A stretch of DNA of 29,740 bases from an uncultured Collinsella sp. (GTDB lineage: Bacteria > Actinomycetota > Coriobacteriia > Coriobacteriales > Coriobacteriaceae), in assembly GCA_958415665.1 (NCBI GenBank), contig CATYZK010000023.1, forward strand, positions 1 to 29,740. Direction: 5' to 3'. Of the stretch, positions 8,312-16,875 are shown piece by piece (position 1 is the stretch's first letter; the number at the start of each line of letters is the position of its first letter). Under the pieces are notes generated by a model. It worked only from the letters and a program-made list of their open reading frames with translations, was not told the DNA's origin and did no database searches. Both the position numbers and the translations under genes were made by a program.

Positions 8312-9321
8312 GACAATCCCCCTTCCAATAGCTTGCCGTAATACGTTTGTCTACCATCAGTTTGTTTTGAAAATTCTTGTTTCCACGTGAGCTTAAAGAG
8401 ACTCGTATCCAGAAGGAGCTCACTCCAAGCACTTTGATCGAAAGGCCTGTCTAGTATCGAAATAAGGTCATCGCAACGAGGATTATTGGGTTCGATTGAC
8501 GCAAATGCAGCGGCGATCGAGGGGTCATGGCGTTGAGCCAGGACGATAAGATAATCGACCAGCAGATAGTCAATCAACCGATCGCTATTGCGCCAATACT
8601 CGAGGAAAAAGTCTCTCGCCACGACGAACGGATGGCGCTGGTCCTCCTTGCAGGCAAGCGAATACCCCGCAAACATGCCGCAAGCGACCGAAGCATGCAG
8701 ATAGTCAGGCCTTTTAATGGACCAAAACGGCAGATCCATATATTCACCCAGCGAACCGGCGCAGAAGAAAGTGGCATCCAGCCACATGCCACCGTGCTCA
8801 GCAAGCAGCGAAAGACGCAGCAGATCGGATAAGTTCGTACGCGACATGATTCCGGCGCGGACCTTCTCGAGAACCCAATCGGGGATATGAGCGTATTCGG
8901 AGAGGTTCTCGTCCGTGATGACGATGACCTCGTGCCCGCCGGCGTTGCGGCGCACAGAGTCGATGCACGCCCTAACGATCTCGGGCGCGTTCTCCTCGCC
9001 CTGCCACCAGCACATCCAGATCTTCCCCTCGAGGGCGGGATCGGATGGGGGCAGTGATGCGTCATAGTCATATGACTCGAAGAAATCGCCGAAGCGGTTC
9101 TCGAGGTATTTGAGAACGGTCTCGTGCTTTCGCAGCAACCGTTCCTTCACTGCAGGCGATTCCTTGTACCCGTTGCGGCTCATGACCTGGATATCGAGCT
9201 TCGCACGGAACGTATTGATCGCCTCGGGCCACGACATGGCCCTGGCGATTCTGAACGTGGCACCCAACTCCTCACAGGAGCGATACACGATCCTCTTGAT
9301 GCTGTTATGGCCGTTAGCCAT
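8308..9321 (-). CDS. Capsular polysaccharide glycosyltransferase (Caps_synth/GT32-like)
   Basis: A 337-residue protein whose central block KIWMCWWQG (100-108), ACIDSVRRNAGGHEVIVIT (118-136) and SDLLRLSLLAEHGGMWLDA (165-183) is characteristic of the Caps_synth/OCH1-like group (PF05704/GT32). These are GT-A enzymes in which the aspartate of the G-G-x-W-x-D element binds metal and nucleotide sugar. The first 90 residues are helical and without recognisable motifs. It overlaps both neighbours (8 bases upstream, 4 downstream), so it is translationally coupled. It likely transfers one hexose-type residue to the repeat unit. No signal peptide or membrane helix is evident. Confidence 0.87.
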   Translation of the reverse strand: MANGHNSIKRIVYRSCEELGATFRIARAMSWPEAINTFRAKLDIQVMSRNGYKESPAVKERLLRKHETVLKYLENRFGDFFESYDYDASLPPSDPALEGKIWMCWWQGEENAPEIVRACIDSVRRNAGGHEVIVITDENLSEYAHIPDWVLEKVRAGIMSRTNLSDLLRLSLLAEHGGMWLDATFFCAGSLGEYMDLPFWSIKRPDYLHASVACGMFAGYSLACKEDQRHPFVVARDFFLEYWRNSDRLIDYLLVDYLIVLAQRHDPSIAAAFASIEPNNPRCDDLISILDRPFDQSAWSELLLDTSLFKLTWKQEFSKQTDGRQTYYGKLLEGGLS

Positions 9322-10597
9322 CGATTGACTCCTTATACAGGTTCACGAGATCGCCCATGAACTTCTCGCGCGAGCAGTTTTCAATTACGTAGGAGCGGCA
9401 ATTGCGCTGCAGCCTCGCGTAGGCGGACCGGTCCAAGAACGCGCTCGTGCCGCGCGAGATGGCATCCGCCATCGACGGGACATCACCGGGCTCGCAAATG
9501 AACCCCGTTTTCCCTTCGTCGACCAACTCGGGGATTCCGCCGATATCCGTGCCGACGACAGTCGTGCCTGCGGCGAATGCCTCGACAATCGAATAAGGCA
9601 TGTTCTCTCGACATCTCGAACTCGAGATGGCGAGAGAAGCCCTCTCGACATACGCTTGCAGCGCCTCACCGGTCTGATAGCCGGCGAACTCGACGCGAGA
9701 CGCACAACCCAACGAAGACGCGAGCGCCTTGAACTCGCTGGCATCGGGGCCGTCGCCGACTACAACCAAGCGCATATCCTGCGGAAGGCTCGGCAAGGCG
9801 GAATCGAAGGCCCTCAACAGCGTGTCGACGCCCTTCTCGACAGAGAGCCGCCCGAAGAACAGGAGGTAGGGGTTCTCCCTGTCGGTCGCATCCGCCCCCG
9901 CATTCGCCGCGCGATCAAGAATCGCGTCGTCTGCGAAGTTCTGCAGGAACACGACCTTGCCCTCGGGCCAGCCGCCCTCGATGAGCTTGGAACGCATAAA
10001 CCTAGAGGGCGCGATGACCTTGTCGATCCGCTTGTTGGACTTATGTGCCCTGTTGAAGGACGCCTCCATCGCCGCCAGCGCGCTCTTCGCGCGCGAGCCC
10101 TTTACGCAACGACGCTCGATGCAGTGGCGGTAGCGCCCGTCCTCGAGGCATGCGTCGCAGACGCGCCCGTCGCCGTCGAGCATGAGGTAGCCGGGGCAGA
10201 TGGTCACGTAGTCGTGGGCCGTGTAGAAGACCGGGACCTTACTCTCGCTCAGGTAGGGGGCATCGAGGATGGACAGCGTGATCTGCCTGTGCACGTTGTT
10301 AAGGTGGATGACATCGGGGCGAAACTCCTCGCAGAGGGCCTGGAAGTTGCGCTTCGCCTCTGGCGAATAGATCAGCGCCATGCCGTCGCGCGCCGCCTTG
10401 AACGGGTTCTTGACGTTGTTGTACTCGCGCTGTGTCACGAAGTACTTGTCCCACTTGCAGGGCAAGTTGTCAGGGTGCCTCATCGAGAAATAGGCCACCT
10501 CATGCCCCATGCGCTCAAGCTCGGATCCGACGGTGAGGTAATAGGTCTCCGCACCGCCCTTGCGGTAGTGGAACTTATTAACGAGAAGGATTCTCAT
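9314..10597 (-). CDS. Family 4 glycosyltransferase with cysteine cluster
   Basis: A 427-residue GT4 enzyme. It starts MRILLVNKFHYRKGGAE (KGGAE at 13-17), has IHLNNVH and FYTAHDY in the acceptor domain, and FFGRLSVEKGVDTLL (247-261) plus the E-x7-E motif ENMPYSIVE (E331, E339) in the donor domain. An insertion at residues 134-164 carries five cysteines (C134, C147, C150, C159, C164), recalling the metal-binding insert found in a subset of GT4 proteins. Whether it binds zinc is an inference. The start overlaps the preceding GT4 stop by 4 bases. G+C content is high here, like the first genes of the operon and unlike the distal genes. Confidence 0.92.
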   Translation of the reverse strand: MRILLVNKFHYRKGGAETYYLTVGSELERMGHEVAYFSMRHPDNLPCKWDKYFVTQREYNNVKNPFKAARDGMALIYSPEAKRNFQALCEEFRPDVIHLNNVHRQITLSILDAPYLSESKVPVFYTAHDYVTICPGYLMLDGDGRVCDACLEDGRYRHCIERRCVKGSRAKSALAAMEASFNRAHKSNKRIDKVIAPSRFMRSKLIEGGWPEGKVVFLQNFADDAILDRAANAGADATDRENPYLLFFGRLSVEKGVDTLLRAFDSALPSLPQDMRLVVVGDGPDASEFKALASSLGCASRVEFAGYQTGEALQAYVERASLAISSSRCRENMPYSIVEAFAAGTTVVGTDIGGIPELVDEGKTGFICEPGDVPSMADAISRGTSAFLDRSAYARLQRNCRSYVIENCSREKFMGDLVNLYKESIDG

Positions 10598-11718
10598 CGG
10601 ACATAACCCCCGTAGACGGCAAGGGTCCGCTCGACGACAGAGTCCCAGTTGTAGGTTTTCTCGACATGTGCTTTGGCGGCGGTGCCGAGGGCACCTGCGT
10701 GGCCAGCGTCCGCGAGCAGATCTCGCAGCGCGGACAGCAGAGAATCGTCACTCCCCTTTTCGAACGTCACGCCGTTGCCCGCGAGGACGTCCGCGCACTC
10801 GGAAATATCGCTCGTCACGCAACAGCAGCCGTATGCCATGGCCTCAAGGAGACTCATGGGCATGCCCTCCACATCGGAAGGAAGCACGTAGGCATAGCAG
10901 TTGGAGTACAGCTCGACCAGGGGCTCGCCGTTGACGAACCCGGTGAACACTATGCGGTTGTCGCCCTGGGCTGCAGCGCGCAACTCCTTCTCATACGCCG
11001 AGGTATCGGAGCTGCCGCCAGCGATGACCAGGCGCTTGCTCGTGTCAAGGGCCCTGAATGCCTCAATCAGCAGCTCAGGGCGCTTCTCAGGCACCAAACG
11101 CCCCAGATAGAGAAAGTAGGAATCCTTCTCGAGATCCCACTTCTCTTTGATGACGCTCGCCGGAAGGGCCCCCTTTGCATCTACGCCATTGGGGATAAAG
11201 ACCGCCTCGCGACCGTAGACTTTCATGAAATAGTGCCTAACGCCCTCAGAGAGCACAATCAGCCCATCAGCCTTAGTCGCGGCGGTCTTCTCCCCCATCT
11301 TGATGTAGGTGCTCGCAAGCCTGCCCCACTTGGCGCGCTGCCAGTCCAGGCCGTGGATGGTTGCCACGGTGCAAATGCCCGCGCGCTTGGCCAGCGCAAG
11401 CGGCACGCAAGGGCCCTCGGCGTGATAATGAATCACATCGGGACAGTCCTTGATAGCCATCTTGGTAGCAAAATATGAGGACGAGAGGGCGGCGAGCCCC
11501 TTCTTGTCGATTGTCTTAACCGGTACGACGCGCACGCCGTCGACCATGCGCTCGCGGATCTCCGCGGCGTCGCCGGTCATGACATCGCTGCCCGAACGGT
11601 CGTAGCAGGTGACCTCGTGGCCGAGTGCCGCCATTCGGCGGGCGAGCTCGGTCACGACGACCTCCACGCCGCCCTCACGGGAGCCGTATCTCTTATGCCC
11701 GATCATCGCGATACGCAT
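10594..11718 (-). CDS. Family 4 glycosyltransferase
   Basis: A 374-residue GT4 enzyme beginning MRIAMIGHKRYGSREGGVEV, with the glycine-rich loop at 12-18. IHYHAEGP (96-103) and IHGLDWQRAKWG (121-132) resemble rhamnosyl- and glucosyltransferases with a DUF1972-type N-terminal domain. The donor domain has YLGRLVPEKRPELLIEA (204-220) and the E-x7-E motif EGMPMSLLE (E284, E292). It starts directly after the priming transferase stop, so it is a plausible candidate for adding the second sugar to the lipid-linked primer. That role is inferred from position only. Confidence 0.92.
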   Translation of the reverse strand: MRIAMIGHKRYGSREGGVEVVVTELARRMAALGHEVTCYDRSGSDVMTGDAAEIRERMVDGVRVVPVKTIDKKGLAALSSSYFATKMAIKDCPDVIHYHAEGPCVPLALAKRAGICTVATIHGLDWQRAKWGRLASTYIKMGEKTAATKADGLIVLSEGVRHYFMKVYGREAVFIPNGVDAKGALPASVIKEKWDLEKDSYFLYLGRLVPEKRPELLIEAFRALDTSKRLVIAGGSSDTSAYEKELRAAAQGDNRIVFTGFVNGEPLVELYSNCYAYVLPSDVEGMPMSLLEAMAYGCCCVTSDISECADVLAGNGVTFEKGSDDSLLSALRDLLADAGHAGALGTAAKAHVEKTYNWDSVVERTLAVYGGYVR

Positions 11719-12519
11719 CTAGCACGCACCCTTGCCGGTGATGACCTCAATCACCGTGAGGACGACAATCTTGAGGTCAGTGATGACGCCGCGTCGCGCG
11801 ATGTACTCCAAGTCGTGCTGGACCATTCCGTCGAAACCCGTTGAATTTCGGTCGGTAACCTGCCACCAGCCGGTGATGCCGGGCTTCACTGCCAGGCGCT
11901 GCAGGTCGTACTCGGTGTACTCCGCAACCTCGTTGGGCAGCGGTGGGCGCGGCCCCACGACGGACATCTGCCCCAGTAACACGTTGAGGAACTGCGGGAG
12001 CTCGTCGATGGAGTGCTTGCGGATGAACCTGCCGATCCTGGTGACGCGCGGGTCCTCTCTCATCTTGAACATGGCGCCGGCGATCTCGTTCTGCTCCTTG
12101 AGCTCGGCGAGGCGCTCGTCGGCGTCCTTGTACATGCTTCGGAACTTCCACATGCGGAAGGTGGTCAGGCTGCCGTCGGGGCGGGTCTGACCAACGCGAA
12201 TCTGGCTGTAGAAGGGACTGCCTTCACTCTCTAAGCGAATGGCAGCAGCGAGAATCAGACTGGGAATCGCAATAAGGATGAGCGCGGCACCGCTGAACAC
12301 GATGTCGAACGCGCGCTTGACGGCCCTGTAGGCCAAGCGCGAGCGGTCCCAGTCCATGATTGATTGCATGGCCTTGTATCGACTGGCGCCCTCACGCCGG
12401 TCCATGGCCTGAGCAATGAGCGCCGCCCCCACGGGCGCATTGCTCTCTGTTACTTCTTTAGCAGCCACAGTCAAACTTACGTCCCTGTCCCCCAGGGATC
12501 CCCCAATCGGTAAATTCAA
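11719..12519 (-). CDS. Undecaprenyl-phosphate sugar-1-phosphate transferase (priming enzyme)
   Basis: A bacterial sugar transferase (PF02397) that starts repeat-unit synthesis by moving a sugar-1-phosphate from a UDP-sugar to undecaprenyl phosphate at the inner membrane face. Visible features are KRAFDIVFSGAAL followed by one hydrophobic re-entrant segment (about 72-96), FRMWKFRSM (121-129), the catalytic HSIDELPQFLNVL (169-181, with D172-E173) and MSVVGPRPPLP (185-195), then VKPGITGWWQV (211-221). It is the short monotopic form of about 200 residues with a 60-residue N-terminal extension, lacking the four-helix domain of full-length WbaP. The start is uncertain: the frame runs back to the stop of the preceding gene without an ATG, and TTG at 12519 is the longest choice. 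TTG or GTG codons 14-17 residues further in are alternatives. Confidence 0.9.
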   Translation of the reverse strand: MNLPIGGSLGDRDVSLTVAAKEVTESNAPVGAALIAQAMDRREGASRYKAMQSIMDWDRSRLAYRAVKRAFDIVFSGAALILIAIPSLILAAAIRLESEGSPFYSQIRVGQTRPDGSLTTFRMWKFRSMYKDADERLAELKEQNEIAGAMFKMREDPRVTRIGRFIRKHSIDELPQFLNVLLGQMSVVGPRPPLPNEVAEYTEYDLQRLAVKPGITGWWQVTDRNSTGFDGMVQHDLEYIARRGVITDLKIVVLTVIEVITGKGAC

Positions 12520-12552
12520 AAATGCGAACGAATAGCTGGTGCAACGTCTCCC

Positions 12553-13143
12553 TTACGTTTTGCTGGGAACGTCCAGCGGAAGCAGCTCCCTAAAAGCGGA
12601 GTCGCCTTCGCCTACGTCCACTAGGCACCAGCGTTTATGACGGTCGATCTTTTTAACGCGGGCCTCTTGCCCCACCAAGGGACCCTGCTCTATGTGCAAC
12701 ACGCCGTCTTCTATGCGTGCGACGCTGTTGCGCACCACGCCGTCGTCGTCCAGCACGCTGCGGTACCAATCCTGCGCATCGTCCGGCATGGGCATATACG
12801 CCCGCTCCCTACTGCCGGCAATGCGACAGCCAAAGCTCAGCTGGGCTAAAGCCCTATCGAGCGCGGCGGCATCGTGCGTGGCGACGAAGAAATATTCCTT
12901 GTACATGGGTTTGGTTTGGAGCGACCAGGCGCCGTCCCGCTTAAACCAGAACTCCTTTTGCATCACAAAAGCATCCTGCATAAGGTTGTGCGGGATAATA
13001 CAGCGGACCTTTTCGCAGATCTCGCGCTCTTTTCCATTGGGGGTGTGAACCAGATACCAGCGGACGCGGCCGTGCTGGCTGTTGGTGGTGGCGCCGTTAA
13101 ATGCGCCCGGCAGCTGCTCTTGGCGCCGTGCCGTCTGCTCCAT
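12553..13143 (-). CDS. NusG-family specialised antiterminator (LoaP/UpxY-like)
   Basis: A 196-residue NusG paralogue. RWYLVHTPNGKEREICEKV (about 29-47) is the start of an NGN domain that clamps RNA polymerase, and GPLVGQEARVKKIDRHKRW (about 154-172) is the beginning of a KOW domain. Specialised NusG paralogues (LoaP, UpxY, RfaH) are often encoded first in long polysaccharide or natural-product operons. They suppress termination in that operon after recruitment to a leader element. That position is exactly what is seen here: it is the first gene of about 12 kb of co-directional, tightly packed genes. A clear ribosome-binding site (AGGGGG) precedes the ATG. The first 25 residues are a non-conserved, probably disordered extension. 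Housekeeping NusG is less likely because there is no secE/rplK context. Confidence 0.87.
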   Translation of the reverse strand: MEQTARRQEQLPGAFNGATTNSQHGRVRWYLVHTPNGKEREICEKVRCIIPHNLMQDAFVMQKEFWFKRDGAWSLQTKPMYKEYFFVATHDAAALDRALAQLSFGCRIAGSRERAYMPMPDDAQDWYRSVLDDDGVVRNSVARIEDGVLHIEQGPLVGQEARVKKIDRHKRWCLVDVGEGDSAFRELLPLDVPSKT

Positions 13144-13161
13144 GTTCTCGCCCCCTTTTAT

Positions 13162-13185
13162 TGCTTTGCGACAAACGCAAAAGCA
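13162..13185 (-). promoter_or_regulatory. Leader hairpin upstream of the antiterminator gene
   Basis: In the transcript this region reads TGCTTTTGCG, a five-base loop, then CGCAAAGCA, giving a 9-bp stem with one bulge just ahead of the ribosome-binding site. There is no T-tract, so it is not an obvious terminator. It is a candidate recruitment element for the NusG paralogue or a translational control element. This is inference from position. Confidence 0.4.
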
Positions 13186-13234
13186 GGGGCGTTAAGAACA
13201 GGCTTCTCGCTCGCAGCTAGGCGCAGTCGCAAAA

Positions 13235-13249
13235 GTACAGGTTTTTGTA
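13235..13249. repeat. Inverted repeat arm flanking the operon promoter, proximal copy
   Basis: GTACAGGTTTTTGTA on the + strand. It is the exact reverse complement of 13342-13356. The promoter -10 lies between the two arms. Each arm also contains a TACA-N6-TGTA dyad. Confidence 0.85.
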
Positions 13250-13265
13250 TCTTTCGACATAGGCC

Positions 13266-13271
13266 ATTATA
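13266..13271 (-). promoter_or_regulatory. Candidate promoter -10 of the polysaccharide operon
   Basis: Perfect TATAAT on the - strand, about 120 bases upstream of the antiterminator ATG. With 17-base spacing the -35 would be GGCAAA (13289-13294), a poor match, suggesting activator dependence or weak activity. The transcription start would fall near 13259. It sits wholly between the two 15-bp inverted repeats. Confidence 0.6.
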
Positions 13272-13341
13272 CGAGCAATTAATCCGCGTTTGCCCAGATT
13301 ACGCAAAATGTACTGCCGGTAGATACATCTCCATACCCCTC

Positions 13342-13356
13342 TACAAAAACCTGTAC
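13342..13356. repeat. Inverted repeat arm flanking the operon promoter, distal copy
   Basis: TACAAAAACCTGTAC on the + strand, perfect inverted match to 13235-13249. The arms are separated by 92 bases, and their centres are 107 bases apart. Confidence 0.85.
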
Positions 13357-13370
13357 CTTTTTGTGCAACA

Positions 13371-13398
13371 AAAAAAGCCGCTCAACCAGCGGCTTTTC
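13371..13398 (-). terminator. Second (distal) terminator of thrS
   Basis: GCCGCT-CAACC-AGCGGC stem flanked by A-runs on one side and T-runs on the other, so it can act in both directions. On the - strand it ends in six or more T residues. It insulates the polysaccharide operon promoter from thrS transcription. Confidence 0.8.
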
Positions 13399-13411
13399 TA
13401 ATTTCGGCACT

Positions 13412-13446
13412 AAAAAAGGCAACCGCCCTTTGTGGACGGTCGCCTT
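13412..13446 (-). terminator. First terminator of thrS
   Basis: On the - strand AAAGGCGACCG pairs with CGGTTGCCTTT with one mismatch and is followed by TTTTTT, 24 bases after the thrS stop. It forms a tandem pair with the hairpin at 13371-13398. Confidence 0.82.
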
Positions 13447-13469
13447 TGTTAATTGTTGTGAAGCTTGCC

Positions 13470-15233
<1,764 letters not shown>

Positions 15234-15302
15234 GGGTATGTCTTCTCCTCTCGGATGCCTGGTGCAAGTGCGTGCGATGCGCTCGGCGTTTTAACTTGCA
15301 TC

Positions 15303-15330
15303 ATTATAGGCAGGTTGCCTTGGTATACAA
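15303..15330 (-). promoter_or_regulatory. thrS promoter
   Basis: On the - strand: -35 TTGTAT (15325-15330), 16-base spacer, -10 TATAAT (15303-15308), giving a leader of about 60 bases before the thrS ATG. The leader contains no T-box specifier or TGGTACC-type antiterminator, so tRNA-sensing control is not evident. Confidence 0.65.
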
Positions 15331-15331
15331 G

Positions 15332-15362
15332 CGCCCGCCGCACCTTAATGGCACGGCGGGCG
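15332..15362 (-). terminator. Hairpin downstream of the zinc-ribbon protein gene
   Basis: Perfect 9-bp G+C-rich stem CGCCCGCCG / CGGCGGGCG with a 13-base loop, between the zinc-ribbon protein gene and the thrS promoter. On the + strand it is followed by ATTTT; the - strand T-tract is weak. It most likely separates the two - strand genes. Confidence 0.55.
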
Positions 15363-15446
15363 ATTTTCTACGCATGCTTCATCGTGTGGGCGGGGTGCGT
15401 GCTTGCGGCGTGCCCGTAGCTTACGGCCGGCCCGGCGATGGATGCG

Positions 15447-15878
15447 TTACTGGATGCGAGTTCGGCAGTAGGGGCAGACCTTCCAGTGCGCGTCGAGCGG
15501 GCGATGGCAGCTGGGGCAGACGTTGCGAACCTGGGTATCGCACACCGGGCAGACGACGAAGTCCTTCTCGATGGGCGCCCCGCACTGCGGGCAGGTGCCG
15601 TACTGGGCAAGCTGGCGCTCGCGCAGGGCCATGTCCAGCTCCTGCTCCTCGCGGTCGGACGCGTAGGAGTGCGGACGCAGGACCAGGTAGGCGATGAGGC
15701 CTACAAACGGGATGAGGGCGATGATGCCCCATGCCACGTAGGCGCTGGCGCCGCGGCGGCGAGCGTCGATGAACACATAGACGACCGATAGCACATACAG
15801 GGCGATGATAAAGCCAACGAAGGCATAGACGACGCCCATAAGCTGCGGCGACATGAGCTCGGAGATGTACTTGGACAT
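15447..15878 (-). CDS. Membrane protein with C-terminal double zinc ribbon
   Basis: A 143-residue protein. Two hydrophobic helices (about residues 13-35 and 46-67) surround a short basic loop DARRRG, and the arrangement IALIPFVGLIAYLVLRP is like the PLDc_N membrane module. The C-terminal half holds two CxxC-type zinc ribbons: C96/C99 with C110/C113, and C121/C124 with C135/C138. The ribbons would face the cytoplasm. Proteins of this design are common in Actinobacteria and Firmicutes without an assigned function, so no role is proposed. Ribosome-binding site GAAAGG lies just upstream of the ATG. It is transcribed toward thrS but separated from it by a hairpin. Confidence 0.82.
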   Translation of the reverse strand: MSKYISELMSPQLMGVVYAFVGFIIALYVLSVVYVFIDARRRGASAYVAWGIIALIPFVGLIAYLVLRPHSYASDREEQELDMALRERQLAQYGTCPQCGAPIEKDFVVCPVCDTQVRNVCPSCHRPLDAHWKVCPYCRTRIQ

Positions 15879-15977
15879 TAGGGGTACCTTTCGGGAAAAT
15901 TACAGTTCGGTCAAGTTTACCACGGGGTTTGTTTATATGGGACCACGGCCGGGCGCGGGGCCGCCGCGGACACAAAC

Positions 15978-16296
15978 ATCTCAATCTGTAACAGCTGGGA
16001 GCGGAATCCGGGTCTAGATGTTACAGATCGAGACACAGGGGCCCTCCCCGACTTCAGTCTCGATCTGTAACATCTTGGGCCCCAAAACCCCTCTTACTGT
16101 TACAGATCGAGACATTCAAAATCCGCCGGAAGGTTTGTCTCGATCTGTAACATCTAGAACCCAAATCATCAGCTAACTGTTACAGATTGAGACGGAAGAA
16201 TATCTCCCCCGCAACAGAGGGATTTCTCCCCAACTTACATCTTGATCAGTAACAGTAAGGACCCAAATAACCTGCCAACTGTTACAAATCGAGATG
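15978..16296. repeat. Array of four 57-bp palindromic units
   Basis: Four units, each an inverted repeat with consensus arms GTCTCGATCTGTAACA and TGTTACAGATCGAGAC around a 25-base centre. Arms: 15978-15994/16019-16035, 16057-16072/16098-16113, 16137-16152/16178-16193, 16238-16254/16280-16296. Spacing between unit starts is 79, 80 and 101 bases. Units 2 and 3 have near-perfect 16-bp arms; units 1 and 4 are degenerate. Centres of units 3 and 4 share ACCCAAAT. A fifth copy lies at 20021-20070. The array occupies the gap between the zinc-ribbon gene and the integrase remnant. Confidence 0.9.
16145..16184 (+). repeat. 40-bp direct repeat, left copy
   Basis: Most of palindromic unit 3. It is identical base for base to 20021-20060 in the same orientation, 3,876 bases away. 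The pair brackets the integrase/RhuM/XRE island. Confidence 0.9.
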
Positions 16297-16717
16297 TACG
16301 GACAACCGGCAGTGTCCGCCGTTGCCGCCGACAGGGTCAGGAGCCATTCCTGCAGATGCACGGGGCGCAGCTGGTCGACCGGCATCGTGCCGCATGTGGG
16401 GCCGACGTAGTTCGCCCACGACCTTGTGACGAGCTTGCGGATGTTCGGCGCGAGCGTGCCGGCGGCCACCAGCGCCTCCATACTCGGTCCGAGCCATGTG
16501 CCGTACGCCTGTGCGATGGTAGGCACGGGATTGTCGTTGGCACGCTCGACGTGGATGCGATCGAGCTCGGTGTATGCCTCGCGGTAGGTGCCGTATACCG
16601 TCTTGGTCTTACGTTTGCGTCCGCATGGCGTGTTCTCCTGCCATCGGAGGATGCATTTCTTGCCACGCTTGGCCTCGGTGATTGAACCCCACGTGTGGCG
16701 CCTTTGCTGCCTGTCAT
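16297..16717 (-). pseudogene. Tyrosine integrase, N-terminal fragment
   Basis: From ATG at 16717 (preceded by TGGGGA) the frame reads MTGSKG and then needs one frameshift near 16700. After it a continuous frame gives GSITEAKRGKKCILRWQE, RKRKTKTVYGTYREAYTEL and IAQAYGTWL. This is the arm-type DNA-binding domain of phage and ICE integrases followed by the SAM-like core-binding domain, ending LRPVHLQEWLLTLSAATAD. The sequence loses integrase character at about 16300, where palindromic unit 4 begins. The whole catalytic domain with the R-H-R-Y residues is missing. The open frame runs on through the repeats to 16173 as meaningless sequence. It marks the island as a remnant mobile element. Confidence 0.75.
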
Positions 16718-16815
16718 ATAATGTCCCCAGGTTGCCCGGAGCTATCTCCGTGTTACTCCGGCATCCTTGCTATCACCCCACCGCGCCAAGGTTCCAGCCG
16801 TGCGCGGTGGGGTTT
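16717..16815 (+). ncRNA. Possible small RNA with strong terminator
   Basis: A perfect TATAAT (16717-16722) is followed by about 90 bases without an ORF. These contain CCGGAG...CTCCGG and then a perfect 12-bp stem ACCCCACCGCGC / GCGCGGTGGGGT with TTTCTTT (16775-16819). No convincing -35 is present. The terminator has no + strand protein gene to serve, so a short transcript starting near 16729, divergent from the integrase, is plausible. It could instead be a leftover of a deleted gene. Confidence 0.3.
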
Positions 16816-16819
16816 CTTT
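16775..16819 (+). terminator. Strong + strand intrinsic terminator
   Basis: Perfect 12-bp stem (16775-16786 with 16802-16813), 15-base loop and a T-rich tail TTTCTTT. It is oriented on the + strand although the neighbouring genes are on the - strand. Confidence 0.8.
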
Positions 16820-16875
16820 ATGTCTGGAGTCGTCAAAAATGCTTTGACGACTTGGTTGGGCTCTAGCGCGGTTTG

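Noticed and set aside
9656..10606. + strand open frame of 316 codons
   Set aside because: Antisense shadow of a clear GT4 gene, with R/L/V-rich composition and no motif.
15234..15302. T-box riboswitch in the thrS leader
   Set aside because: The leader is only about 60 bases and contains no T-box sequence or stem I-like structure.
15978..16296. CRISPR-like array
   Set aside because: The repeated 16-mers alternate in orientation, forming palindromes. The 25-base centres are partly conserved, spacing is uneven at the last unit, and no cas genes are near. A palindromic repeat family explains it better.
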